Shown: positions 20,550-31,701 of the stretch, in pieces
Layout: the number at the start of each line of letters is the position of its first letter
How positions within the stretch are numbered: the stretch's first letter is position 1
NCBI GenBank assembly: GCA_030761205.1
Contig: JAULJL010000027.1
Coordinates: forward strand, 20,090,501 to 20,154,500
DNA length: 64,000 nt
Reading direction: 5' to 3'
Origin: Fremontodendron californicum
Taxonomy: Eukaryota; Streptophyta; Magnoliopsida; Malvales; Malvaceae
Position numbers and translations under genes: made by a program
The notes under the pieces: model-generated
Told to the model about the DNA's origin: nothing
Database searches by the model: none
What the model saw: only the letters and a program-made list of their open reading frames with translations

Positions 20550-22585
20550 TGATAACTCGTATAATTATATAGTTTTTAGTTATGTCTTATTATTGTTTTG
20601 TGTCAAATACGAGTTATTATTGTTTAGTCTAATTGTGTTTATGATCTTTTATATTTTTATGTAATTTGGTGTTTTTCACAAGTTTCTTTGAGTGATTTCA
20701 GATTACTAGAATTAAGGGCAAATCCAGTTCAGTTCCAATTCCGACACCTTTTGCCATATCAGCTATATCTGGAGTTTCACTGAAGAAATAAGACTGAACT
20801 TTTAACCGTGCAAAGTTAAGAGGCATATCTATCTTTTTCATGTTTTACACTTCTTGAAACGGAGTCGTTTTCCCTAGCGAAATCATCCATCAAGTTGGCT
20901 GATGTGCAATGACGTCTGTCCTGAGCAGTTTTCGTATTTTGCCCATATCGTCCGATCCACATCAGCAAATCAGCTGATTCCAACGGCTATGGATCACTAA
21001 CTGATAGGGGAACATTTTTCTAGAAGACCATGTGATCAGATCAAGCCTCCAATATTGAAGAAATCGACCATCAAGTTGGCTGATGTGCAATGACGTCTGT
21101 GCTGACCGGTTTTCGTATTTTGCCCATATCTTCTTATCCAGATAAGCAAATGAGCTGATTCCAACGGCTATGGATCAGTAACTCATAGGCAAACAGTTTT
21201 CTAGAAGACCATGTGATCAGATCAGGCCTACAATATTGACAAAATCGACCATCAAGTTGGCTGATCAAAATTGTCATACAATATGACGAAAATTGTTAGA
21301 AAAATGCACCCACCTATTATACCTACCTTTGAAATTTGTAAAGCTTGTCTCTTGTCATTTAGCCCTCCAAAATGTGTATAAATAGAGGGCCTTGGATGAT
21401 TGTAGAGGATATTGTACATTGGTAGGATATTAGCCATTGTAATAAAATTCTCTAAGTTTTCTTCTTCTTTCTTTTCTCTAGTTTTCTTTTTCTTTATTTT
21501 CTTCTTCTTCTTTCTTTCTTTTATTTCCCTCTTAGATTCTCTTTAATTTTATGTTTATGTTTACAATGCCTATGATAGGCTAAACTTCTATTTGGTTAAG
21601 GGTGATTTCAAAGCCCTAGACATGTTTTATAATTGATTTTCAGATTCTATCTATCATTAATTTTCTATCAAAGTTGCTTATGTTCTTCTACAAGAATTGT
21701 TCATGATGTTGTCTTGATTTGTTTAGGTGTACAACTAGATAGATCTTGATAATTATCTATTGCTAGTTTAGGAGTCTTGATCCGTGTAATTGTCTTGATT
21801 TCCTATTCATAAGTGGCAATTTGTGATTAATGATTATGGTCAAGTTTTCAATAATTGCAAAGTGGAACATAACCTAAGTTGAACAATCCGAGCTTATGTG
21901 TTTGTTGCTTAGATCAACCTATCTTTCTCATCATAAAGCTGCCATTAAATTGAATTTAGAGAGCTTATTCTAGGTTGTTTAATGGTTAGAGATTAAATAG
22001 AGAGCTTGTTCTATTTAACGACAAACTAAGGAAAGATTGGGGTAACAGAGCTTGTTGTTATCTACGGTTGTTAACTTTGATAGTTGGTTGGTATTGATAG
22101 ATCTGAAATTGATTCTTAATGATGTCTAGTGGTGGAGAATGAAACCTTAACCATATTTTTCATATTTGATTCTTCTTACTTACTTGTTTTCTTACTTTTC
22201 TAGTTTGCTTATTTTTAAAAGTATATTTATTTTTATTGGCTGGTTATACCGCCTAATTTGTATATTAACTTTGTTTTACTTTTATTGGCTGGTTATACCG
22301 CCTAATTTAGTATATATATTTTTATTGGCTGGTTATACCGCCTAATTTAGTATATATATTTTTATTGGCTGGTTATACCGCCTTGCATCTTCTTCTTATT
22401 ATTTACTTTAGTTTAAATCTGGCTTCAAAAACCCCTTTTCTTTTATTGTTCTTGAATTTAAGTTTTAAACTATTAACTTATAAACTAAAACCCAATCCCT
22501 GAGGACTCGACCCTTGCTAACTACTATACTTACAATTTATTTTTTAGTGCAAGGTTAAATAAGATACACTCTTTTGGGTGCATCA
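20550..22585 (+). repeat. LTR shared by elements III and IV, long form
   Basis: 2036 bp. It is longer than its relatives because the 181-bp unit is present one extra time (recurring block at about 20891, 21072 and 21253) and the minisatellite has four units. TG...CA ends and TATA box are present. Confidence 0.93.
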
Positions 22586-22591
22586 AATTTT

Positions 22592-22610
22592 TGGCGCCGT
22601 TGCCGGGGAT
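22592..22610 (+). promoter_or_regulatory. Primer-binding site, tRNA-Asp type
   Basis: TGGCGCCGTTGCCGGGGAT, 6 bp after the LTR end. Confidence 0.9.
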
Positions 22611-22725
22611 TGTTTTCTTTAGTTTATTTGTTACTTGGTTTATTCTTATTTTCAGTTCTAATTAGTATTATTTTCTTGTACATACATGTTTTTCTTTTCA
22701 AATTTTGAAAAAAAAAAAAAAAACA

Positions 22726-23664
22726 ATGGAATTGAGCAATCTAACACTTGAAGAGTTGGTGGCATACATGAACATGGAGAATCAACAAGCCAATCTCACC
22801 TCCCCAGTTCAACAATTGGCCATGGGAGGATGTCAAGGCCATCAAGTGTTCCAAGACCAACAGTATGATCATTACTCAAACACTTACCATGAGGGATGGT
22901 GGGATCATACTAATTATGGCTACTCGAAAAATTACCAAGAAGTAGATCCTTATGCCAATTACACTCATCCATCTAGCTTCAATCAATCATGGTCTCAAGA
23001 ACTAGATCTTTTTCAACCACCACATATGACTCAAAACTCAGGTACTTCTTTAGAAGATCTTGTCTATTCTCTTGTTACTGATTCTTTGCAATTTCAACAG
23101 GAAACAAGGGCAAGCATCCAGAGTTTGGAAAAGCAAATGAGCCAATTGGCTAGTAGTATGGTGGGATGGGTAGCACAAAGATCTGAAGAACTCCCAGCCC
23201 AAACGATGGTTAACCCAAAGGAGAATGCTACTATTGTGACCTTGAAGAATGAGGAACAAGATGAGGATGAAACAAAATTAGAGATGGATTCTATTCTTGA
23301 GGATAATGAAGCCAAAGATCCAAATCAGAGTATTTCGGCACCTGAGGTAACGTTTAAGGTTTCACTTTTTACTAATGTTTCTTCTCCACCTTTTCCTAGT
23401 AGATTTGCAAAGTTCAAGGAGGAAGAACATGAACAACACATGCCGGAAACCTTAAACAACTTGTTTGTGGAGGTCATTCAACAAGTATCAAAATATGCTC
23501 CATTCCTCGATGACATATGCACCACAAAGGATGATGGAATAATACTTATAATGGAGAATGCATCCACTGTTGTGCAAAGAAAGCTTCCTCTCAAACGCAT
23601 AAATTTGGGAAATTTCATGTATGAGCCTGACAAGCCTAAAAAGCCAAGAAGGGGTGTTGGTTAG
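22726..23664 (+). CDS. Mini-gag copy 4 (312 codons)
   Basis: Intact ORF of the same length as copy 1 (ATGGAATTGAG after an A run; stop TAG after RRGVG). It shares the PFPSRFAKFKEEE, VIQQVSKYAPFL and VQRKLPLKR blocks with copy 2. Compared with the full gag, it keeps the region between knuckle and protease and lacks capsid. Several independently diverged copies remain open, which hints at selection, though recent amplification could also explain it. Confidence 0.72.
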   Translation: MELSNLTLEELVAYMNMENQQANLTSPVQQLAMGGCQGHQVFQDQQYDHYSNTYHEGWWDHTNYGYSKNYQEVDPYANYTHPSSFNQSWSQELDLFQPPHMTQNSGTSLEDLVYSLVTDSLQFQQETRASIQSLEKQMSQLASSMVGWVAQRSEELPAQTMVNPKENATIVTLKNEEQDEDETKLEMDSILEDNEAKDPNQSISAPEVTFKVSLFTNVSSPPFPSRFAKFKEEEHEQHMPETLNNLFVEVIQQVSKYAPFLDDICTTKDDGIILIMENASTVVQRKLPLKRINLGNFMYEPDKPKKPRRGVG

Positions 23665-24155
23665 GTTCAAAACACTAAATCAAGTGCTAATTGGGGGAGG
23701 CAGCCTAATTAGTGAAAGCATTGCCAAACTGCCATCCTCAGATTTGCTCTCTTTTTCTTTATCTTTTTCTTATGTTTCTTTGCTAATTGTGTTTAGTGTT
23801 TCTAAGTTCATTTAGGCTGCATAAGTTTATTTTGTTTATTAGTTCTTTTCACTTACACATGATTCTTTCATTTGGGATTAATAGCATTACATTAATGACA
23901 ATGTAAGAATTATGTGTGGGGGGAAGAATTTAGGATTTTATTTAGAGTGTTTTGTTTTTGAGTCTTTTTATGTTGTTTTTCTTTCTGATCCTTGGTTTGA
24001 AAATAACTAGATGTAAATATAATTTTTTTTACCCCGGTTAAATGGCGGATAACGGTACTCCGTCATTATTTAAATCGGTCCCATCAGCTACCCACAAAAC
24101 TGATATTGTATATAAATTTCTCTTCCAATTTCTCTTTCAATTTGTTTTTTTCAGG
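23665..24155 (+). other. Spacer before ORF-X copy 4
   Basis: GGAGGCAGCC hairpin motif after the mini-gag stop (about 23689-23710), hairpin TTACATTAATGACAATGTAA (about 23887-23906) with GTGTGGGGGGAAG, then the conserved ORF-X leader with a TATA-like box and pyrimidine tract ending in CAG at 24154. Confidence 0.6.
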
Positions 24156-24692
24156 GTGGATGATATTCTCACACGATTGCAGAAACGATTTCCTCCTTTT
24201 CCTCGAAATATTTTACTGAAGCTTTACCAACTTCGATTTGAAAGATTAAGAATGCTTATGCACAAAGGGATTCCTGGAGACATACGTTGGATAATTGAAG
24301 CCAAGGTACGTGAAGATGAATATCTTCCTGTTTTGCATTTACCAGGTACAGGTAGAAGCACTTTTGCAAAGAAGCGACGAGCAAAGCACATGAGTTCAAA
24401 TTGCCACAAATGTGCACGATGGACGTGTAACGGTAAATGTCGTTCTATTGGGATTCCGTCCTCTAATCGAGATGGTAAAATTGAATTCATTAAGGATGGA
24501 CTGAGTAAGGAGAATTTGGGTAATATCCAACTTTCTCTTGAGACGCATCCTAGTGGAGACGTACAAAGAGAAATTCTTGATTTATGGCCGCAATTCCAAA
24601 GGGAATGGCAACATCTTGGGAATCTGATGTTAAAAGACCCTGTTTGCCAGCTTGTAAGAAAACTGGATGGGAAGCATATCCTCGACTCATAG
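24156..24692 (+). pseudogene. ORF-X copy 4, start codon lost (ATG to GTG)
   Basis: All 178 codons are open with KKRRAKH at 72-78 and the CHKCARWTCNGKC cluster, but the usual ATG is GTG at 24156-24158. An in-frame ATG at 24042 in the leader would give a 216-residue N-terminally extended product, and an internal Met lies at residue 33. It may therefore still be expressed in altered form. Confidence 0.6.
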
Positions 24693-25056
24693 AAGGCGTT
24701 TAAGCCGTTTCTGGACGTAAAACCAGAGGAAGATGTGAGCCACAATCACAACTACAATAAATGACTTCTCAGCTTTTGGTTTGATTTGCAATAACTTCAT
24801 TTCGGTTTAATTTACGTGTTGTTCGATTTGTGTAGTTATTCTCGTTTTTTTTATTTGTCTTTTACGGTTGATTTTTTCTTCTCTTTTTGATTTTCTTCCT
24901 GAAATCACGCAAAAATCTTTTGTTAGGTTAATATTTTCTTCTGACAGGTCAGATACACTTTCGGCGACATTATTACTCTTGTCTGATTCACTACTCAGTC
25001 CTCTATATATTACACCATGTACTCATTCTCTTTCAGGCACTCGAAAAAGAAAAAAA

Positions 25057-25704
25057 ATGGAAAGTACTTCGTCCCAACGCATTAAAAAAATTTGTGTCTT
25101 TGGAGGTGCTTATCCAGGGAAAAATAACATATTCGCTGATGAAGCCATAAGAGTTGGAGTAATACTTGCCCAACAAAAGATCCAGTTGATTTATGGAGGC
25201 GGTAGTACGGGTTTAATGGGAGCAGTCGCTACAGCAGCACACGCCGGAGGAAGTCCAGTTCTAGGAATCGTGCCAAAACTATTCACAAGTTTTTGTGGAC
25301 CTACCGTGGGTAAGGAAATACAAGTCTGGAGTATCCCTGAACGGATGACAATCATGTACCATTCTGCCGATGCATTCATTGCTTTACCAGGAGGTCTGGG
25401 TACATTGGATGAAATAGCTTGCGTGGCTTCTTGGTCATCTTTGGTCACAAATAAGAAACCCATTGGTTTGCTTAATATTAATGGTTATTTTAGTAATTTG
25501 CTTTCATATTTAGATAATGTTGTGGATAATGGATTCATGTTTTCAGAGGCAAGGAGAACCATAATTTCTGCTACAACCATTGAAGATTTACTCAAAAAGC
25601 TCCAAGCTTATGAGTATTTATCTGCTACGGTTGTTTCGCAAACGCTCGAAAAAAGAAAAAGAGATATGGACGAGCAAGGAGTGGATTGCACTTTGTCTTT
25701 GTGA
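25057..25704 (+). CDS. LOG: LOG-like cytokinin riboside 5'-monophosphate phosphoribohydrolase, copy 4
   Basis: Intact 215-codon intronless ORF. It has YGGGSTGLMG (46-55), Arg96 and PGGLGTLDE (111-119; the first Glu of the usual pair is Asp but the signature Glu119 is kept). The C-terminus has a basic EKRKRD block. ORF-X is 364 bp upstream, and an A-rich tract directly precedes the ATG (GAAAAAGAAAAAAA-ATGG), which also provides A at -3 and G at +4. The in-frame extension to 24868 runs through non-conserved spacer. The predicted role is release of active cytokinin; activity is untested. Confidence 0.88.
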   Translation: MESTSSQRIKKICVFGGAYPGKNNIFADEAIRVGVILAQQKIQLIYGGGSTGLMGAVATAAHAGGSPVLGIVPKLFTSFCGPTVGKEIQVWSIPERMTIMYHSADAFIALPGGLGTLDEIACVASWSSLVTNKKPIGLLNINGYFSNLLSYLDNVVDNGFMFSEARRTIISATTIEDLLKKLQAYEYLSATVVSQTLEKRKRDMDEQGVDCTLSL

Positions 25705-27663
25705 CATTATCTAACATTTTCTTTGTTGTGTCTTAGTTATAATAAGTGGTTAGCAACCTCTGCAGGTAATATCTCCTAAATCCTACCTTTAAAATTTGAC
25801 ATTGGGGACAATGTCATATTTTAGTATGGGGTAAGGGACATATTTTGCTAATTTAAAAAAAAAAAAAAATTTGTTGTGTTTTAAGCCATTTAGAAGTATT
25901 CATTCTGAACAAGGTCTGAGTAAGGGAGACTTGAGACATACCTTGTCAGTTTGATTTTAATCTTTTTATGTTTACTTGTTAATTTTTCTTTAGTATTTTA
26001 GGATTATTTAGGTTGCATGAGTTTGTTTTGTTTTGTTTTGAGTCTAGTTGTTCCTATTCTTATGTTATTAGTTCTTTTCTCTTACACATGATTCTTTCAT
26101 TTGGGTTAATAGACTTACATTGAGGACAATGTAAGAATTAAGTGTGGGGGGAATGATTTAGGATTTCTTTTATTTTCGTCTACTATTTTTTTTTTATGAG
26201 TCTTTATTATTATTATTTTTAGTGTGTTTTAGTTCCTTTTTAATACAATGATGAGATATGAATTGCATAGGTCTAAACTGGTTACTAGTGAAAAGATTTT
26301 CATGAGAATTAAGCTTGATACTAATTTTTATGAGCCAATGTTAATATGATATGTTGATTGAGAAAGAAGCATGTTTACACTTAAAACTGACTTGTATAAT
26401 CATCATTGTGAGTTTTTGAGCATAAAATGATTGATGCATTATACAAATCAATCTAATTTCTTTCTTGAGTGCTCTTATGATTACATGATTCTCTAGAACT
26501 TGCTTTAAACAGTTTGAGACTATATTGATACATGTGACAACATGAATATGATAGAGGCATTAGGATTATAACCAGAGCCAAACAGCCATCCCTTATTGAT
26601 GTTCCAAGAGAACACACCCTTAGTGAACCAATTTGAGCCTACATTGAATAAGCTATCTCTTTGGTAACCATAACTTGTCCCTAACCTAAATATACTTATA
26701 TCTTTACCTTTGTTCCAAAGATGAATTAGCATGATTTGAGACAAGTTGCAAAGACAAGGGATATTTTTTTGTTAGAAACAAGAAATAAGTGTGGGGGGAA
26801 AAGAAAAGAAAAGTCAAGAGAAAAAGAAATGGAATACTGGAAAATACATTCCTATGTAAAAAAAAATATATATATATGAATCATCTCTTGAATTTATGGA
26901 AAAAGAAAAGGATGTTACAAAGTTGTTTAGAATGAAGAAAAGGCCCAACATGAATATCCGGCCTAGGTGACTATGTACTTGTAAAGAGTTTTGAGAAGTT
27001 TCTTTGTATAATTTTTTTATGTCTCTAAACTTTATGAACTCTTTGGAACCTTTGTGATATCTTTATCCTTTTGTTCTTCAACCACATTACAAACCCCTTG
27101 GCCCCATTACAACCTTGATTAAAGATCTCTTGATTTATGAAGTTGCATGATCTTTTAGTGGAGAATAGGTGGACAAGCAAGCATATGGTAGAAGTGTTTT
27201 CATGAGATTGATTGAGTGTAAACACTTTACCACTACTTTAAAGAGTGAAAATCAAGAGAGTATCCCATGTGAGAAGTTGAGATTAAGTTTGAATATGCAC
27301 TATTTTGATTGAAATATGTTATGTTAAAATTGGCTTAACTCAAACTATTTACATTCAAGCAAGATTTTTTGTGAATTTCTTTAAGCTATTGATTAGTTTT
27401 TAAGACTTGTCCAATGATTATCTCAAATTTATATTGGAAGGATTAGTTATAATTATTATTTTTAGTTTTTCTTATGTTTTCAATGTTTGTGGGTATCGTC
27501 CTAGTAAACCCTCACGAGACTAAACTCGTCCACTAGGGACACCTAGGGGTTTAAAGGCTTGTGTCACATGCTAAGTGCCACCGTGATTTCCTACGAAAAT
27601 GGATTAGATTAGATTTTCTTATTTTATTTTTATTGAGTCGTTGCTAGGGACTAGCAACAATCT
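25705..27663 (+). other. 3' non-coding region of element IV
   Basis: About 1.96 kb, parallel to 9133-11203: LOG 3' hairpin (TGACATTG/CAATGTCA near 25797), one A run, hairpin TTACATTG-AGGA-CAATGTAA near 26115 with AAGTGTGGGGGG, another G tract near 26790, (TA)n near 26868, and the block 'aaactcgtccactagggac' near 27521. The part from 26151 is the left arm of the large palindrome. No credible gene. Confidence 0.6.
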
Positions 27664-27676
27664 AAGTGTGGGGGTG
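27664..27676 (+). promoter_or_regulatory. Polypurine tract
   Basis: AAGTGTGGGGGTG abuts the LTR start at 27677. Confidence 0.8.
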
Positions 27677-29629
27677 TGATAACTCGTATAATTATATAGT
27701 TTTTAGTTATGTCTTATTATTGTTTTGTGTCAAATACGAGTTATTATTGTTTAGTCTAATTGTGTTTATGATCTTTTATATTTTTATGTAATTTGGTGTT
27801 TTTCACAAGTTTCTTTGAGTGATTTCAGATTACTAGAATTAAGGGCAAATCCCGTTCAGTTCCAGTTCCGACACCTTTTGCCATATCAGCTATATCTGGA
27901 GTTTCACTGAAGCAATAAGGCGGAAATTTTAACTGTGCAAAGCTAAGAGGCATATCTATCTTTTTCATGTTTTACACTTCTTGAAACGAAGTCGTTTTCC
28001 CTAGCGAAATCAACCATCAAGTTGGCTGATGTGCAATGACGTCTGTCCTGAGCAGTTTTCGTATTTTGCCCATATCGTCCGATAAACATCAGAAAATCAG
28101 CTGATTCCAACGGCTATGGATCACTAACTGATAGGGGAACATTTGTCTAGAAGACCATGTGATCAGATCAAGCCTCCAATATTGAAGAAATCGACCATCA
28201 AGTTGGCTGATGTGCAATGACGTCTGTGCTGACCGGTTTTCGTATTTTGCCCATATCTTCTTATCCAGATCAGCAAATGAGCTGATTTCAACGGCTATGG
28301 ATCAGTAACTCATAGGGGAACATTTTTCTAGAAGACCATGTGATCATATCAGGCCTACAATATTGACAAAATCGACCATCAAGTTGGCTGATCAAAATTG
28401 TCATACAATATGACGAAAATTGTTAGAAAAATGCACCCACCTATTATACCTACCTTTGAAATTTGTAAAGCTTGTCTCTTGTCATTTAGCCCTCCAAAAT
28501 GTGTATAAATAGAGGGCCTTGGATGATTGTAGAGGATATTGTACATTGGTAGGATATTAGCCATTGTAATAAAATTCTCTAAGTTTTCTTCTTCTTTCTT
28601 TTCTCTAGTTTTCTTTTTCTTTATTTTCTTCTTCTTCTTTCTTTCTTTTATTTCCCTCTTAGATTCTCTTTAATTTTATGTTTATGTTTACAATGCCTAT
28701 GCTAGGCTAAACTTCTATTTGGTTAAGGGTGATTTCAAAGCCCTAGACATGTTTTATAATTGATTTTCAGATTCTATCTATCATTAATTTTCTATCAAAG
28801 TTGCTTATGTTCTTCTACAAGAATTGTTCATGATGTTGTCTTGATTTGTTTAGGTGTACAACTAGATAGATCTTGATAATTATCTATTGCTAGTTTAGGA
28901 GTCTTGATCCGTGTAATTGTCTTGATTTCCTATTCATAAGTGGCAATTTGTGATTAATGATTATGGTCAAGTTTTCAATAATTGCAAAGTGGAACATAAC
29001 CTAAGTTGAACAATCCGAGCTTATGTGTTTGTTGCTTAGATCAACCTATCTTTCTCATCATAAAGCTGCCATTAAATTGAATTTAGAGAGCTTATTCTAG
29101 GTTGTTTAATGGTTAGAGATTAAATAGAGAGCTTGTTCTATTTAACGACAAACTAAGGAAAGATTGGGGTAACAGAGCTTGTTGTTATCTACGGTTGTTA
29201 ACTTTGATAGGTTGTTGGTATTGATAGATCTGAAATTGATTCTTAATGATGTCTAGTGGTGGAGAATGAAACCTTAACCATATTTTTCATATTTGATTCT
29301 TCTTACTTACTTGTTTTCTTACTTTTCTATTTTGCTTATTTTTAAAAGTATATTTATTTTTATTGGCTGGTTATACCGCCTAATTTGTATATTAACTTTG
29401 TTTTACTTTTATTGGCTGGTTATACCGCCTAATTTAGTATATATATTTTTATTGGCTGGTTATACCGCCTAATTTAGTATATATATTTTTATTGGCTGGT
29501 TATACCGCCTTGCATCTTCTTCTTATTATTTACTTTAGTTTAAATCTGGCTTCAAAAACCCCTTTTCTTTTATTGTTCTTGAATTTAAGTTTTAAACTAT
29601 TAACTTACAAACTAAAACCAAATCCCTGG
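27677..29629 (+). repeat. LTR of element IV, 3' end missing
   Basis: It begins TGATAACTCG and is colinear with the long-form LTR (extra 181-bp unit, four minisatellite units) until 'aatccctgg' at 29629, about 80 bp before the normal end, where a minus-strand LTR starts at its exact terminus. Confidence 0.92.
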
Positions 29630-31688
29630 TGATGCACCCAAAACAGTGTATCTTATTTAACCTTGCACTAAAAAGATCAATTGTAAGTATAGTAGTTAGC
29701 AAGGGTCGAGTCCTCAGGGATTGGGTTTTAGTTTATAAGTTAATAGTTTATAACTTACGTTCAAAGAAAACAAGAAAAGAAAAGGGGTTTTTGAAGCCAG
29801 ATTTAAACTAAAGTAAATAATAAGAATAAGATGCAAGGCGGTATAACCAGCCAATAAAGATATATATACTAAATTAGGCGGTATAACCAGCCAATAAAAA
29901 TATATATACTAAATTAGGCGGTATAACCAGCCAATAAAAATAAAACAAAGTTAATATACAAATTAGGCGGTATAACCAGCCAATAAAAATAAATATAAAA
30001 AATAAGCAAACTAAAAGTAAGAAAACAAGTAAGTAAGAAGAATCAAATATGAAAAATATGGTTAAGGTTTCATTCTCCACCACTAGACATCATTAAGAAT
30101 CAATTTCAGATCTATCAATATCAACCAACTATCAAAGTTAACAACCGTAGATAACAACAAGCTCTGTTACCCCAATCTTTCCTTAGTTTGTCGTTAAATA
30201 GAACAAGCTCTCTATTTAATCTCTAACCATTAAACAACCTAGAATAAGCTCTCTAAATTCAATTTAATGGCAGCTTTATGATGAGAAAGATAGGTTGATC
30301 TAAGCAACAAACACATAATCTCGGATTGTTCAACTTAGGTTATGTTCCACTTTGCAATTATTGAAAACTTGACCATAATCATTAATCACAAATTGCCACT
30401 TATGAATAGGAAATCAAGACAATTACACGGATCAAGACTCCTAAACTAGCAATAGATAATTATCAAGATCTATCTAGTTGTACACCTAAATAAATCAAGA
30501 CAACATCATGAACAATTCTTGTAGAAGAACATAAGCAACTTTGATAGAAAATTAATGATAGATAGAATCTAAAAATCAATCACAAAACATGTCTAGGGCT
30601 TTGAAATCACCCTTAACCAAATAGAAGTTTAGCCTAGCATAGGCATTATAAACATAAAATTAAATAGAATCTAAGAAGAAAATAAAAGAAAGAAAGAAGA
30701 AGAAGAAGAATATTAATTATCCAACCTCTTGCTCTTTCTAAAGAAAAAGAAAACTAGAGAAAAGAAAGAAGAAGAAAACTTAGAGAATTTTATTACAATG
30801 GCTAATATCCTACCTATGTACAATATGATCCTCTACAATCATCCAAGGCCCTCTATTTATACACATTTTGGAGGGCTAAATGACAAGAGACAAGCTTTAC
30901 AAATTTCAAAGGTAGGTATAATAGGTGGGTGAATTTTTCTAACAATTTTCGTCATATTGTATGACAATTTTGATCAGCCAACTTGATGGTCGATTTCGTC
31001 AATGTTGGAGGCCTGATCTGATCACATGGTCTTCTAGAAAAAGGATCCCTATCAGTTACGGATCCATAGCCATTGGAATCAGCTCATTTGCTGATGTGGA
31101 TAAGCAGATATGGGCAAAATACGAAAACAGGTCAGCACAGACATCATTGCACATCAGCCAACTTGATGGTCGATTTCGTCAATATTAGAGGCCTGATCTG
31201 ATCATATGGTCTTCTAGAAAAAGGTTCCCGAATCAGTTACGGATCCATAGCCATTGGAATCAGCTCATTTGCTGATGTGGATAAGCAGATATGGGCAAAA
31301 TACGAAAACAGGTCAGCACAGACGTCATTGCACATCAGCCAACTTGATGGTCGATTTCGCTAGGGAAAACGACTCCGTTTCAAGAAGTGTAAAACATGAA
31401 AAAGATAGATATGCCTCTTAGCTTTGCACGGCTACAAATTTCAGCCTTATTGCTTCAGTGAAACTCCAGATATAGCTGATATGGAAAAAGGTGTCGGAAC
31501 TGGAACTGAACTGGATTTGCCCTTAATTCTAGTAATCTGAAATCACTCAAAGAAACTTGTGAAAAACACCAAATTATATAAAAATATAAAAGATCATAAA
31601 CACAATTAGACTAAACAATAATAACTCGTATTTGACACAAAACAATAATAAAACATAACTAAAAACTATATAATTATACGAGTTATCA
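29630..31688 (-). repeat. LTR, minus strand, long form
   Basis: Complete 2059-bp LTR with an extra 181-bp unit (recurring block near 30975, 31153 and 31340), a four-unit minisatellite and the 'agaaagagcaagaggttgg' sub-type insertion near 30722-30741 (in reverse complement). Confidence 0.92.
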
Positions 31689-31701
31689 CACCCCCACACT
31701 T

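Larger units (their letters stand above)
14554..22585 (+). mobile_element. Element III: decayed LOG-carrying unit without primer site
   Basis: LTR, 5'-truncated mini-gag, broken ORF-X, deleted LOG, 3' region, and LTR 20550-22585. The primer site is missing on the left, and the right LTR begins without a polypurine tract, so this unit cannot be reverse transcribed as it stands. It is best read as a recombined remnant. Confidence 0.8.
20550..29629 (+). mobile_element. Element IV: LOG-carrying unit with intact mini-gag and LOG
   Basis: LTR, primer site (22592-22610), mini-gag, ORF-X lacking its ATG, intact LOG, full 3' region, polypurine tract (27664-27676), and LTR 27677-29629, which misses its last ~80 bp because a minus-strand element sits there. 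It has no pol, so it is non-autonomous. Confidence 0.87.
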
